64,000 nt of DNA, from contig CM034544.1 of NCBI GenBank assembly GCA_020002185.1, positions 29,781,842 to 29,845,841 of the forward strand. The letters run 5' to 3'. Source of the DNA: Paraescarpia echinospica. Taxonomy: Eukaryota > Annelida > Polychaeta > Sabellida > Siboglinidae. Made by a program: the position numbers and the translations under genes. Shown piece by piece: positions 11,501 through 21,119 of the stretch; the stretch's first letter is position 1, and every line of letters starts with the position of its first letter. Under the pieces are notes generated by a model. The model was not told where the DNA came from, ran no database searches, and saw nothing but the letters and a program-made list of their open reading frames with translations.

Positions 11501-14500
11501 TGGCACAATTAGGACTTGATTGTCGTACCTCAAAATATTTCAAAGTTAACTTTGAGAAATAATACATTCTGTCAAATATTTAAAATATCACAATGTTATG
11601 ATCTATGCATCTATGTAATACTGTTTTACTGTGTGGTTAACTTTTCTAACAACATTTATGTGTGCAATATTTGCAATATAGTAACAACCTTACATAATCA
11701 ATGTAGATAATAAAATAATTCCTCTCACACAATAACATAAATGACTGGTTGTTTCAAATGCAGCAGTGCTCAATATTTAAGTTAACAAAATGTAAATTAC
11801 ACAAGCAATCATATTAACAGAACTTTATGAATGTTCAAATCACTGATGCTGTTTCACTGATAATTTTGTTCAACTATTGTGACGCCATCCAACGGAATTT
11901 GTGAGAACTACGAAATGCGGACTATATCACTTTGAGCCAGCGTAACCTATGCTGTTATTATTCCTTCGTGATTTCTGTTCGAAACCAGAATATGTACACT
12001 TACGCATGTTCTATCGATGTGACAACCACATTTAATTAGCAACATGTCTTCAATGCGCTTAGCGGACAACCAGACAACGATCGCAAAACGGTTTATGGTA
12101 GCGCCTTCCGCCCACGTCCCTGTTTACGTCTGTTGACACGAGGTACCACGGGAGCCATGATACTTCGTAGGTGTAGCAATTTGCCTTGCGCTTTTTAATA
12201 ATCCTGCTTAATAAATCCACCAAAATAAACGAATACCGTTTCAGCGTAATCATGTTTGTTTCAAAATATCGCCAATAAAGTCAGCATTGTATACAATGTT
12301 GGTGATTCTACTCTTTCAGCATTTATGGACTTTCCGTTCGAAAACACAAACCCAGTTTCGAAATGTTGATTACGAGGAATTCCATACGATACGTTTTCCA
12401 AGATCGCGGAATTTCCGTTTGAAATCTATCGCGGAAAATCGGTGTCCGTAACCATAAATGCTGGATAAATTAATACAAAATCATTGCTTCGGCATTTCGA
12501 TCAGAAATAAAAGTTCAAAATTGCAATTTTATTTTTATTACTGTTTTGTCAAAAACAACGTTGGCGGGTCCGTAATCTGAATAATCAAATTGGTGTCGCC
12601 TAAGGGACAATTTTACGATTTACGATCACGCAAGCGAACTCTGATAACATGACAGTGGTCAACCCAGAGCCACACTTCAAGCGAACTATCAGAAGCAAGG
12701 AAATGAGGTGTTGACGCCAAAAGTTGGGATGTGTATTTTATATGGTAATATAGAAAATGACGTCGCCGTTTGTCTAGATCGCAATCAAAATTTTGCGCTT
12801 AACCTCCACCAAGCCTTACCTTTGATATGTGAATTACATTACCATTGAGACATGACACCTCACATATCAAACAATCCTGCATACAGTTGTTTCTAAAACG
12901 TTGGCTATTATTAGTTCTGCCACCAAACTGATTTTGGGTTGAACCGTGCAGTTGAGTCTACCCAATGTTTTTTTTACAGTTTTTAGAACTAGAAGGTCTA
13001 CTGAATCAGAAATTGCATGATGCCTCTCTGGTATCCTTGAGGAATTTAAAATATCAGAGATGGCTGTCATGACGTGAAATATGTATAAAATCGATCATAA
13101 TTTATCTGCTATGCCACCTAAATACTTACTTTTTGTTTCTAAATATGTTTTAGCACCCCATGAATTCAATAGACTAATCTGTTGTAATGTACGACAATGG
13201 GATATATAGGTAATGCAATATGGCTGCCAAAATGGAGCGCTTGACAGGTTAATCAAATGGTCTGAAAAGTGGCAAATGTTGTTCAATTTTGGGAAATGTA
13301 AATGCCTCCACAAAGGACATGGGAACGAAGAGGTAGAATATACAATGGGGGTACTGTACTAAGTACTACTGTAAAAGAAAAGGACTTAGGGTTAATATCA
13401 CTCAGCGGCTTGCAAGAGTGATCGAATGGGTAAATATATTGGGATTCTTGGAACTGGGGCACAAGTTGGAACGGTGTTTGCACTGTTCTCACGGGTGGTA
13501 CGGCGAAGTCAATTATGAGTTTGATTCAGCTAACTTCCATGCAATGTGTAGGAGATCTGCCAGGTGTGTACCTAGTCATTGTGAGGATGGGTCAACTACC
13601 ACCTAGTTGATACCAAGTAATGGAGCAAACAACCCAATACAACCAAGTATTAACTCACGAGGCAGTTCTACACCATTGAAGCAGATGATGGCGTAGGTTG
13701 CTTCTAAACCGGTAGGTGTGAATGTCACAAGGAACAAGTCTTTCTTCAGCAACGTCACAGTTGTAGGGATGTTATAGTCATCGTCACTACAGATGGTCAC
13801 GTTTACCTCCCCGCCACCGGCCTTGGATGTGTCAACTGGAAAACATTGTCATTTATGATGAGCTAAGCTAGGGATGGTCTCAAAATAATAACATAACTTC
13901 TTTTGTGCTTAAAATCTCTGAAAAACCGAACTTAGAGGTGCATCAACACAAAAGGGCTAGGTAATCTCAGAATCGATAAGCCATACAAGTCATCAACAGA
14001 TGGATCATTAGTTTTCAAAATCCAAAAAGCATTTCAACTCCTCCTCCCTGACTTGAGATTTTCTTGATCCATGCATTTTGAGACTTTCAAAACTGATGTG
14101 CTTAAGTTATGGTCATAACTGGGTCGTAACCTAAAAAGTGAAATATTGTTAATAATGTACGGTTTTGCATTGTATCCCTGTAAACATGCAGTTCTCATTC
14201 CATAAAATAACAAGTTCACAGTGTGGTGTAATTGTGTGATATATTGTTACTTCATGTCATATTTTGTATGTACCCCTGAATCTAAATTTTGTACGTACCC
14301 CTGAATCTATATTTTGTACGTACCCCTGAATCTATATTTTGTATGTACCCCTGAATCTATATTTTGTACGTACCCCTGAATCTATGTTTTGTATGTACCC
14401 CTGAATCTATATTTTGTACGTACCCCTGAATCTATATTTTGTACGTACCCCTGAATCTATATTTTGTACGTACCCCTGAATCTATATTTTGTAGAGATAT

Positions 14501-17500
14501 CTGGTGTGAACAAAAAAATTTATTTGATTTGAATTGTACATTAGGTAAAACAGATATTGATATTATAGAAAATGTATGTTTTAAGATAATATATCCCCTC
14601 AAGAATTCCAAGTAGCACATTCATGCACTCTCAATCTATTCAAACACTATACCTGCTATGTGCAAATCAACTACCATTTAGATCAGTCAAAATAACTTAC
14701 TCTCAAATTCAACAGGCCTGTTGACAGTATACTGTGACACACTGCTGACGATTACACCAGGGTGGACAGGAAAAGTGTCATAGACGTCACTGGAGATTTG
14801 ACTGCCACCTTCTTCACTGCACCAGTCCCTGTCTGTGGGCTGAACAGGGAGGTTCTCATAGACCTCACTGTAGAAGTTATCATCCTCAGGCAGCAACTCA
14901 AGGTAGAAGACGTCTGTTGACATTCAACAAAACTGCCAGTACTTACTTATGTCATCCATTTAGCATGGTGACATGATGAGCTGTTTCCACAGTTTTCTGT
15001 CTGTCATTGTGGCAGCCAGACAATTCCCACTGAGGCCGGTGTCCCTGTCAATGGTGTCTCTTAGGGTCATATTAGGGCGACCCTTCTCTGAGGGCCCGTC
15101 AAACTTACAAATGCATCTGTACATGCGCCTGTTGACATACAACAAAACTGCCTAATAAACGATGGCTTCTAATTTACCATGTGCCATCCAATTTCATTGT
15201 CCTTCAAGATCTCTATGAAACTACACTCCTTTTTAGTGCAGGACTTTTATGGCCATAATATGGTCATGTTCACAACAAACTGTAATATAAGCAATTTTTG
15301 CAGTTTTCAAAGAAGCAATTTATATCGTAGATAAGATATCAAAGGTACACAGCTCTAAAAATTGGAGAACATTGTCAAAATTATCCCAACGTTGGGACTC
15401 CCTCAATAGTGATTTATGCATCTCTCATATGAGCAATATAGATACCAGAACATTGTAAAGTTTGATAATTTAGGTGAACCTTTCGATTTGTTTTTCATCA
15501 TCGAAACTTTGAATCTTGTGTGACATTTGATGAAATTATAATGATGGATTCAATTCAAGATTGACATTCAAGATCGCTGTCACGGTGTCAGATGCTGCAA
15601 AAAGGGGGTGTATGCTAATTAGGGCATGTACAGTTAATAGGACGAATACGGTATGTCAGTGTAAAAAAAACATTTTTACGCTGCAGGCATTTCAACAATC
15701 GGTCAATGATTTGTTCCATTCATTTATTTTTTAACTGAGAATTAATAATTTCTTATAATTAATCTACACTGTATCTTCACATTAACGTTACAATGCGGCT
15801 TGGGTTGTTGTGTTCACCTAAAACTATTCTCCATCAATTTACCAATGGATTTTTGATATCTGCAATGTTGTATGTAGTGTAGAAAAATATATCCACAAAT
15901 GTAGAATCTATATAACATAATTCTGGTAATTAATTCAAAAAATATAATTAGAAATTAGAAATCACTGATGATTGTGAATTTTAAATAAGATAACATATTC
16001 TTAGCCTTGTCATTGTTGTCTTTTTATACAGGGGCCTGATAGAAAAATATCAATATTTACATACATACTCACTCAAAACGAACTGACAAAACAGCACTAA
16101 ATTTGATAAAGGCCTACCCTGCTTATTTAGAGCAGTCTAATTGACGAATCCAGTCTGTTGCGGTTTTCCTGTCTCATAATCAAGATTGTGCATGTGACCT
16201 CTATCGAGGTTTGTCTTAGCTGATGACTGTAATATGTTTGAATTACATTACTAGGGCGGCATGACATCTGCTAACTCAGACATTCCCATATACAGATGTC
16301 ACTTTAAAAACTTTGCCTTACATTTTTGTCATATAAAGAACATTTCAGGTCAGCATGACGGATTGTCCAAATGCTCCATATTTTTGATGGCTTTACTGAC
16401 TTTTGCTAGAGAACAGGTGACATGATGGACAGGTCAATTAAACACTAACCACAAGTGTGAGCCGTCTTTTTAACCGTCCCCTTCTCCTGCTGGTGAGTGA
16501 CTGTCATCTGTTTCCTCTTCCACATGTACATCACACCTGCACAAGTTATAAAGTGCTTATGATTACTACCAACAAGTCCCACACTCTGGATGCAGGCTCT
16601 TAGCCAGAAATATTTTTGTCAGTCTTGAATTAGACAAAAGTGTGCCTTTTAGCATGCGAACGAACGGCTTCCGAGAAAGCCTTTCACGTCAATCACAGCC
16701 ATTATTGGCCAGTTTAGTTTTCAATGACAAACCAGTGTCATTTGAGCCATTTATTTAATTAAAACTGTCTAGGAGAAAATCATTAACACATACGCTAGCT
16801 CAATTCTAATTACACTAAATTTAACTAGCTTGCACCCACCCATAGAGCAACAAGATGTCATTTGAAGGTTCTCAAGGCCAACAAAAGGAGCTGAACCAGG
16901 GATTACTTGACTGCTCAAACTACAAGGCTCCACAAATATGTTACACAATACTCACTATTAAACTCAAACATCCTCTCCTCTGGCTCTGTCTGCTGCATCT
17001 TGGTTCCTTTGGTCTCTTCCTTCTCTGACAAACTCATCACCTTCTCAAACCTGTAAAATAAATAGACTTCTTAATGTGAGTGAAAAAGGTAAGTTTTTAT
17101 ATAGCGCCGTATCCAGTCCTCAAGACTGCTCAAAGTGCTTCATGTATTACTCCCTGGCAGATCTGTTCAATCGAACACATCTCAACTTCTCTGGAAAGCA
17201 CTCAGCCACACTGCAATTAATGCACGTAGACTAATTGTATGCAAATATCAACCATTGTCTATAGCCAGATACTCATTCGTACAGTTGAGCGAACTGGAGC
17301 AACATAGAGTGAATTTTTAAAATTAAAAACTAGACAATAAATCGGGTACAGAAACAATATGAAGTAAACAATACATGTCCGCCGCCACCACCACCACCAA
17401 TATTATAACTGCTAATCCTTCCTTTGTACTCTGCCTGCTGATACGATGTTACATTCCATCACATTAACCTTTAAGATGATTTGTTAAAACTATTGAATAA

Positions 17501-19515
17501 ACCTAGTGCAGAAAGAAAATTAAGACCACAATACACCACAACTTCCACATATCCTTCCATATTAGTATTGTTCTCCTCTAGTCTGTCTAGCAGTATGGTT
17601 TCAATTATTTGGTGTCATTGTTTTCTTTTAAGATGATCTATTAAAACTATTTAATAAACCAAGTGCAGAAAAAACACCAACACCTGTGTCGCCACCACCA
17701 TCACCACCATCACCACAATCACCACTACCACCACCATCACCGCCACCACCATCACTGCCACCACCATCACCTCTACCACCACCTCTACCACCACCACAAT
17801 CACCACTACCACCACCATCACCGCCACCATCATCACCGCCACCACCATCACCTCTACCACCACCGACACCACAATCACCATCACCACCACCATCATCACC
17901 TCTACCGCCACCGATACCACAATCACCACTACCACCACCATCACCGCCACCATTATCACTGCCACCACCATCACCTCTACCACCACCAACACCACCACCA
18001 CAATCACCACTACCACCACCATCACCTCTACCACCACTGACACCACAATCACCATCACCATCATCACCGCTACCACCATTACCTCTACCGCCACCGATAC
18101 CACAATCACCACTACCACCACCATCACTGCCAACATCATCACCGCCACCACCATCAACTCTACCGCCACCGACACCACCACCACAATCACCACTACCACC
18201 ACCATCACTGCCACCATCATCACCGCCACCACCATCACCTCTACCGCCACCGACACCACAATCACCACTACCACCACCATCACCGCGACCATCATCACCA
18301 CCACCACCATCACCTCTACCGCCACCGACACCATCACCACAATTACCACTACCACCACCACCACCGCAATCACCACTACCACCACCACTGACACCACCAC
18401 CGCAATCACCATTACCACCACCACCGCAATCACCACTACCACCACCACCGACACCATCACCACTATCGCCACCATCACAATCACCACCACCACCACTGCC
18501 GACACCACCACTACCATCACCACCACCACCGACACCACAATCATCACTACCACCACTGCCGACACCACCACCCAAACACCACTACCACTACCACCACCAC
18601 CAACACCACCACCACAATCAACACTACCACTACCACCACCACCAACACCACCACCACAATCAACACTACCACCACCACAATCACCACCACCACCACCACA
18701 ATCACTACTACTGCCACCACCACCACTGACACCACCACCACAATCACCACTACCACCGCCACGACCGCCGACACCACCACCACAATCACCACTACCACCA
18801 CAACAACCACCGCCGACACCACCACCACAATCACCACCACCACCGCCGACACCACCACCACAATAACCACTACCACCACCACCACCACAACCACCCAGTG
18901 ACTAAGTGTACTTTGAGTATGGTTATGTATTCAAAGGGTTTTCCCCAAGAATGCCCTGAGTACATCGAGATATGTATACAAGCCTTGTACAGTTTGTCTC
19001 ACATGATTCATTCATGTCGTCTCATTAGCTAGATAAACATAACCAATAAATTGTATAAGTTTTAAAATTATACATTGAAATACTACAAAACATTTTTAAT
19101 GTTCGCATTTTGTTCAGGTAACGCAAAGCTGTCTGAGCATCAAAAGCTGCCCCAAATTTTCAAAAATGCATTAGTAAAATGTCTATTGAAATTGTCCTTG
19201 TTAGTAAGGACTAAAACAACAAAAAAGCTGTAAGGGAAGTGTTTGTACAAAACATTCACTTTTGATAAGTTATTTTACCATTATTGTACACTTTTCATTT
19301 GGAAGGCCCATACAAACACTTACTCAAACACTGACCTGGTTTAATTAAAACATGTATTACATTTAAATGACTTCTTTCTCTTACGACTGCCTTTCTCTTA
19401 ATCATGCAAAGTATGAGAAACAAACACAAACCTAAATTGTTCACAGTCCACACTAAAACAGGGTGACATTAGGAAACAGCTGAGTAGTTTTACCTCATAA
19501 GATCATCAAATTCTG
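4545..19515 (-). CDS. spliced gene: filamin-repeat and SAM-domain protein with two repeat tracts (gene-level entry)
   Basis: Nine exons joined by hand: 19515-19494, 17050-16956, 16536-16450, 14913-14701, 13835-13659, 10002-9788, 8793-7812, 6662-6607, 5564-4545. Every junction keeps one open frame (donor phases 2, 1, 1, 1, 1, 0, 1, 0), and most have a GTAAGT- or GTGAGT-type donor and a pyrimidine-rich acceptor. The product is about 950 residues without its missing N-terminus. In order it has a charged helical segment, a tyrosine-rich segment, one filamin/ABP280 repeat, an acidic 11-residue repeat tract, a SAM domain and a basic 14-residue repeat tail. Filamin repeats are Ig-like protein-binding modules, and SAM domains form homo- or hetero-polymers. 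I see no membrane span, so a cytoplasmic scaffold is my inference. I know of no named protein with this exact layout. A possible further 5' exon is at 21113-21042. Confidence 0.65.
5605..5980. mobile_element. foldback/MITE-like element with inverted arms of about 100 bp
   Basis: The left arm (about 5609-5720) and the reverse complement of the right arm (about 5850-5975) share gaatc-ttgtttgctcagac, gatgccttcgtcagcg, gttgtcatgtga and catcaca in the same order. The centre is non-coding. It lies in the last intron of the minus-strand gene, just upstream of that gene's final acceptor. The arms are too diverged for a recent insertion. Frames in this segment are not genes. Confidence 0.7.
6190..6390 (+). 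repeat. dispersed repeat, copy 2
   Basis: Same family as 2089-2215 in opposite orientation: shared aaatcccaaataatt, acagtaaaata, gtcacctcactattcagg. It lies in an intron of the minus-strand gene. Confidence 0.45.
6607..6662 (-). CDS. exon: first half of SAM domain
   Basis: A 56-bp exon between an excellent acceptor (poly-T tract, gcacatttcag) and the donor gtaata. With the trailing G of the previous exon it encodes [19 protein letters not shown], the first helix pair of a SAM domain (hydrophobic L-x-x-M-G-L, then a helix ending K-F). The phase (2 bases to start, 0 to end) fits both neighbours. The rest of the domain follows in the exon at 5564. Confidence 0.75.
6676..7690. other. intron, nothing recognised
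   Basis: Intron between the acidic-repeat exon and the first SAM exon. It is AT-rich apart from a short G-run near 7500-7540. I found no open frame, RNA gene or mobile element that I can support. Confidence 0.5.
7694..7787. repeat. tandem duplication of 47 bp
   Basis: Two adjacent copies of the block tctgagtcagtaacaccact...gtcccacat differ at one base (ctacac/ctacat). They lie in the intron just 3' (gene sense) of the acidic-repeat exon. Confidence 0.9.
7812..8793 (-). CDS. exon: acidic 11-residue repeat tract (22 units)
   Basis: A 982-bp exon with acceptor tgtaatttcatcag and consensus donor GTAAGT, start phase 0 and end phase 1. About 54 non-repeat residues come first: [20 protein letters not shown] and then a basic patch with KCVGRRAKR and CARRQKWRM. 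After these come 22 units of [11 protein letters not shown], 33 bp each and all in frame. Two units carry DYENV and one DFENM in place of DNENV. The exon ends [13 protein letters not shown]. The tract is Ser/Asp/Glu/Asn-rich and surely disordered, with repeated S-K-D and S-D sites of the kind acidophilic kinases use. It links the filamin repeat to the SAM domain. No known domain lies inside it. Confidence 0.72.
7866..8606. repeat. 33-bp coding minisatellite with a 99-bp higher-order unit
   Basis: About 22 tandem copies of a 33-bp unit (ggaagatctttggacacatt + ctcattgtcactt on the + strand). Between about 7930 and 8255 three unit types recur in the fixed order SGN-NEN-NEN (minus-strand residues), which makes a 99-bp higher-order repeat copied at least three times. 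Every unit is exactly 33 bp, as expected if selection holds the frame. Confidence 0.92.
9400..9750 (+). repeat. dispersed repeat, related to 46990-47430
   Basis: Shares gacctgccac/gccctgccac, ttttggattccac, gagc-ttaaaattatacc, tttgttgaaatatcttcag, tgctaaattgaag and aaatcacaaaa in the same order and orientation as 46990-47430. Frames on both strands are broken. The family is not recognised. Confidence 0.6.
9788..10002 (-). CDS. exon: end of filamin repeat plus Ser/Asp-rich linker
   Basis: A 215-bp exon with acceptor cttatttcacag and donor gtaaca. It starts with 2 bases (completing a Gln codon) and ends in phase 0. Its first residues, QSPVRLD, are what is expected of the last strand of a filamin repeat after the VELP of the previous exon (family pattern: G-x-x-I-P-x-S-P-F-x-V). 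The rest ([20 protein letters not shown], then [18 protein letters not shown]) is a low-complexity, probably disordered linker with likely acidophilic kinase sites. Confidence 0.65.
10010..13240. other. long intron, mostly unrecognised sequence
   Basis: About 3.6 kb separates the filamin exons at 10002 and 13659. It holds an (AATTC)n run at about 10404-10422 that looks like a retroposon tail, and the MITE at 12317-12463. Frames of 60-110 codons (for example 10454-10780) have no domain and no splice context. I see no gene nested here. Confidence 0.45.
12317..12463. mobile_element. MITE of 147 bp with 12-bp perfect inverted ends
   Basis: cagcatttatgg at 12317-12328 is mirrored by ccataaatgctg at 12452-12463. 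The inverted similarity continues loosely inward (ctttccg / ggtgtccg). The core is GC-richer than the flanks and non-coding. It could be a non-autonomous DNA transposon, but I cannot name the family. Confidence 0.6.
13245..13405 (+). mobile_element. LINE reverse transcriptase fragment
   Basis: The + strand frame reads [11 protein letters not shown], then [13 protein letters not shown], matching the W-x(4)-F-N-x-x-K-C-K-x-x-H pattern after the catalytic core in CR1/jockey-type reverse transcriptases. It continues EYTMG...[11 protein letters not shown]. The last 40 bases (agaatatacaatgggg...tactgtaaaagaaa) are almost identical to 27385-27430, so both come from one family. Only about 55 codons remain. 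Confidence 0.65.
13410..13620 (+). repeat. dispersed repeat related to 3490-3720
   Basis: Inverted relative to the copy at 3490-3720, with the shared core gattcagctaacttcc. It directly follows the LINE fragment and ends 39 bp before the filamin exon. Confidence 0.45.
13659..13835 (-). CDS. exon: core of a filamin-type Ig repeat
   Basis: A 177-bp exon with acceptor aatgttttccag and donor GTGAGT, start phase 2 bases and end phase 1. The reading (I)[14 protein letters not shown]... then [17 protein letters not shown]... and [11 protein letters not shown] shows the filamin/ABP280 hallmarks: D-x-S-K-A-G-x-G start, the V-x-F-T-P strand and F-N-G-x-x-L-P end. The first strands are in the exon at 14913-14701 (VNRPVEFE) and the last in the exon at 10002-9788. 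The + strand gene has an exon of the same type and phase at 59292-59459. Confidence 0.8.
13885..14010 (-). mobile_element. LINE 3' UTR fragment
   Basis: Matches 49690-49810 and 40135-40250: ataa-taacttcttttgtgc, taaa-tct, gcatcaa-acaaaa, aa-ccataa and tcaacagatgg in the same order. It is the extreme 3' end of the L2/CR1-like LINE on the minus strand, inside the intron 5' of the filamin-core exon. Confidence 0.6.
14262..14494. repeat. 25-bp minisatellite, about 9 units
   Basis: The unit atattttgtacgtacccctg + aatct is repeated about nine times with T/C (gtatgt/gtacgt) and a/g changes. It is intronic in the minus-strand gene. Confidence 0.93.
14701..14913 (-). CDS. exon: tyrosine-motif segment and first strands of filamin repeat
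   Basis: A 213-bp exon with acceptor gttgaatgtcaacag and consensus donor GTAAGT, start 2 bases and end phase 1. Its 71 residues begin [20 protein letters not shown] and contain two echoing blocks, [11 protein letters not shown] and [11 protein letters not shown]. They end [19 protein letters not shown], which is the N-terminal strand region of a filamin repeat (family pattern V-G-x-P-x-x-F-x-I-D). The YENL site fits the Y-x-N-x consensus bound by Grb2-type SH2 domains. This is a prediction from the motif alone. Confidence 0.72.
14925..16009. other. intron, nothing recognised
   Basis: Low-complexity AT-rich intron with no credible open frame. A short block at 14920-15145 contains a frame on each strand, but neither has a domain, and it abuts a near repeat of the exon's acceptor (gttgacatacaac...). 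Confidence 0.4.
16140..16445 (+). repeat. dispersed repeat related to the 23.7-24.5 kb foldback region
   Basis: Shares ctagggcggcat-aca, ctgcta, aca-atccca/attccca, catacag-tgtca, aaaa-tt-gcctta and gatggctt-a with 24240-24330 and with one arm at 23800-23960 (reversed) and 51650-51900. It ends only a few bases before the exon at 16450, so an insertion moved in right beside a splice donor. Confidence 0.6.
16450..16536 (-). CDS. exon: basic segment (VMYMWKRKQ...)
   Basis: An 87-bp exon with acceptor ataacttgtgcag and donor GTTAGT, start 2 bases and end phase 1. It fits both neighbours. It encodes (S)[20 protein letters not shown] and ends VKKTAHTC: basic, no domain. The hydrophobic VMYMW before a basic run looks a little like the inner end of a membrane span, but the previous exon is polar, so I do not call one. 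Confidence 0.55.
16956..17050 (-). CDS. exon: charged helical segment
   Basis: A 95-bp exon with acceptor tctatttattttacag and donor GTGAGTATTG, start 1 base and end phase 1. It encodes [20 protein letters not shown] and then [11 protein letters not shown], predicted charged and helical. The exon at 53284-53375 on the other strand has the same phases, nearly the same length, a similar end (LIQFD) and the same donor bases GTGAGTATTG, so the two look paralogous. Confidence 0.58.
17085..17315. repeat. dispersed repeat, copy A (SINE-like tail)
   Basis: About 230 bp alignable with 19590-19830: aaggtaagtttttatatagc versus aaggcaagttcttatatagc, then cagtc-tca-gactgctcaaa, ccctggcagatc-gttca, tctcaacttctctgg, cactgcaattaa and gaactggagcaac. 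The first 25 bases are also the reverse complement of the tail of the SINE at 32896-33068 (gcgctatataagaactta). Confidence 0.7.
17390..18897. repeat. large CAC/CCA/ATC trinucleotide expansion (core 17680-18897)
   Basis: About 1.2 kb of almost pure ccaccatcaccgccaccacc-type sequence, with only a short (CCA)n run at 17382-17398 before it. All frames are open over long stretches and give His-rich, Pro/Ser-rich, Val-rich or Gly/Asp-rich conceptual products of 115-350 codons. Higher-order blocks of about 120-150 bp recur. It lies in the intron between the exons at 19494 and 17050, so I call it intronic DNA and not a gene. Confidence 0.93.
18900..19485. other. intron, nothing recognised
   Basis: AT-rich intron with no open frame, element or RNA that I can support. 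Confidence 0.45.
19494..19515 (-). CDS. 22-nt microexon (candidate)
   Basis: A segment of 22 bases between the acceptor tgtttccactatactcag and the donor gtaaaa. Read with the exon at 17050 it gives [19 protein letters not shown], a continuous helical sequence, and the phase (2 + 18 + 2) closes exactly on the 1-base start of the next exon. The support is frame, splice sites and residue character only. Such a short exon is easy to find by chance. Confidence 0.4.
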
Positions 19516-19589
19516 CTGAGTATAGTGGAAACAAATAGGACATGAGGAAACCAGTGCATGTGTGCTCAAGAGGGACAAATATACATCTG

Positions 19590-19830
19590 ATTAAAAAAGG
19601 CAAGTTCTTATATAGCACAGTACCAGTCTTCAGGACTGCTCAAAACATTTTACAATTTCCTCCCTGGCAGATCAGTTCAGTCGAACACCATCTCAACTTC
19701 TCTGGGAAACATCTAGTCACACTGCAATTAAGTACACAAATATCCACCACTGTCTATAACCAGGTACTCATTCATACAGTTGAATGAACTGGAGCAACGT
19801 CGAGTGAACGAACTTGGCCAAAGTTCGATA
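19590..19830. repeat. dispersed repeat, copy B
   Basis: Partner of 17085-17315 (same orientation). It begins with aaaaaaggcaagttcttata and ends near gaactggagcaacgtcgagtg. It lies in the intron just 5' (gene sense) of the microexon. Confidence 0.7.
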
Positions 19831-19834
19831 CCGG

Positions 19835-21040
19835 GAGATACAATTCCAACTGACTAAGGTCAAGATCCAGCGCATGTATTTCGAAACAAACTTATCAAGT
19901 ACAATTTCAACTATATTTGGTTTTTTAGATAAAGTACAACACAAGTTCAAGTCCATTTCAGCCTTAACCATCAACAGTAATTAAGTTTATTCAAGCACTA
20001 ATCACTATTATAATTATCATCTATTTGGAAAATATGTAATATTAATTAATTGTACATAATAAGGAAGGGCATTCAAAGTTGTGCATCAAACAGCCAAAAC
20101 AGTAGAGAAGTATTACTTTGTAAACTAAATACTCAAGTTACCGGTACATGTACTTGCTATGTACTTCATATTTGGCAAGTATAACTGACCAAACACAAGT
20201 ACAAGTCCGGTTAAAATGTACTTAAGTCCAAGTATTTGACTCTCTCACCACTGTAATGTAGGCCAAACATTCTGAATTGCACACCAAATACTATTCTTGC
20301 TAGCATGACTGTACAGAAATGCACAGCCTGAAACCGTTACACTTGACTGCATCAGTTATTATTAACACTCTCGTAATGACTATTATCAGGAAGTGTTTCG
20401 GTTTACATACAAGGTAACTAAAGTTGTAATTTGAATTTAAATAAACATAGAATTATACTGAATCGATAAGCTAAACATTGGTGTCAATAAGTATTTATAC
20501 AGGTATACTAAAGAAATTAAGGTCAGGAATACCTCTATTAATAAGTGCATACTTAATTTATATTACAAACATCATCTGAAGCACTATATATTAAATTTAT
20601 AGTTAACACGTAAAGTCCAAAACCAAAATATTGTTTTTCATTATTGTGAAAAACTAGATTCTTCCATTTGATGGCAGATATATAATTATTTTCATTATTA
20701 ACAACCACAAAATGTTTAACAACGAGACCACTACATTGTTATTAAAAGAATTTACATGTGGCAGATGTGTTCCCTCACATTACACTTATGCCATTCCACA
20801 AAATGTGCTGTGACAGTTTTTAGAATTAAAAATAATATATAAATAATAAAAAATTTCATATCATTAAGTGTTTAAAACAATTATTAAAAGTCAATTAAAC
20901 TGGTTCTGAAATGTAATAAATACGTAAATAAATCATTAAAATTACATTTCCACCCATGTGCCAATATGTCCATCGAAAAAGTAAAAAATTTAATACTACA
21001 ATATAATGATTTGTATGTGGTTATGTATCACAGCCACTTA
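19835..21040. other. intron or upstream region, nothing recognised
   Basis: AT-rich with no open frame of note. I see no promoter, RNA gene or recognisable element. Confidence 0.4.
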
Positions 21041-21041
21041 C

Positions 21042-21113
21042 CACTAGGGTCCCCTTGTTTCAGATCACAGAAATAGACACCTATTCCACGGTCTACCTTG
21101 AGCAGCGGTGGTG
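21042..21113 (-). CDS. candidate 5' exon of the filamin/SAM gene
   Basis: A strong donor (CTAGTG|GTAAGTGG) ends an open stretch that reads (A)PPLLKVDRGIGVYFCDLKQG then DPS. It ends in phase 1, as required to join the microexon at 19515. The acceptor (acattgtaag) has a poor pyrimidine tract, and an in-frame stop lies just upstream, so the start of the exon is uncertain. The domain is not recognised. Confidence 0.3.
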
Positions 21114-21119
21114 CTTACA

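Noticed and set aside
16450..16536. Transmembrane segment at VMYMW before the basic run
   Set aside because: The joined upstream residues ([10 protein letters not shown]) are polar, so there is no 20-residue hydrophobic stretch.
17628..18894. Gly/Asp-rich, Val-rich, Pro/Ser-rich and His-rich frames of up to 347 codons
   Set aside because: Translations of a CAC/CCN microsatellite in every frame, with no start context or splice link. It lies in an intron.
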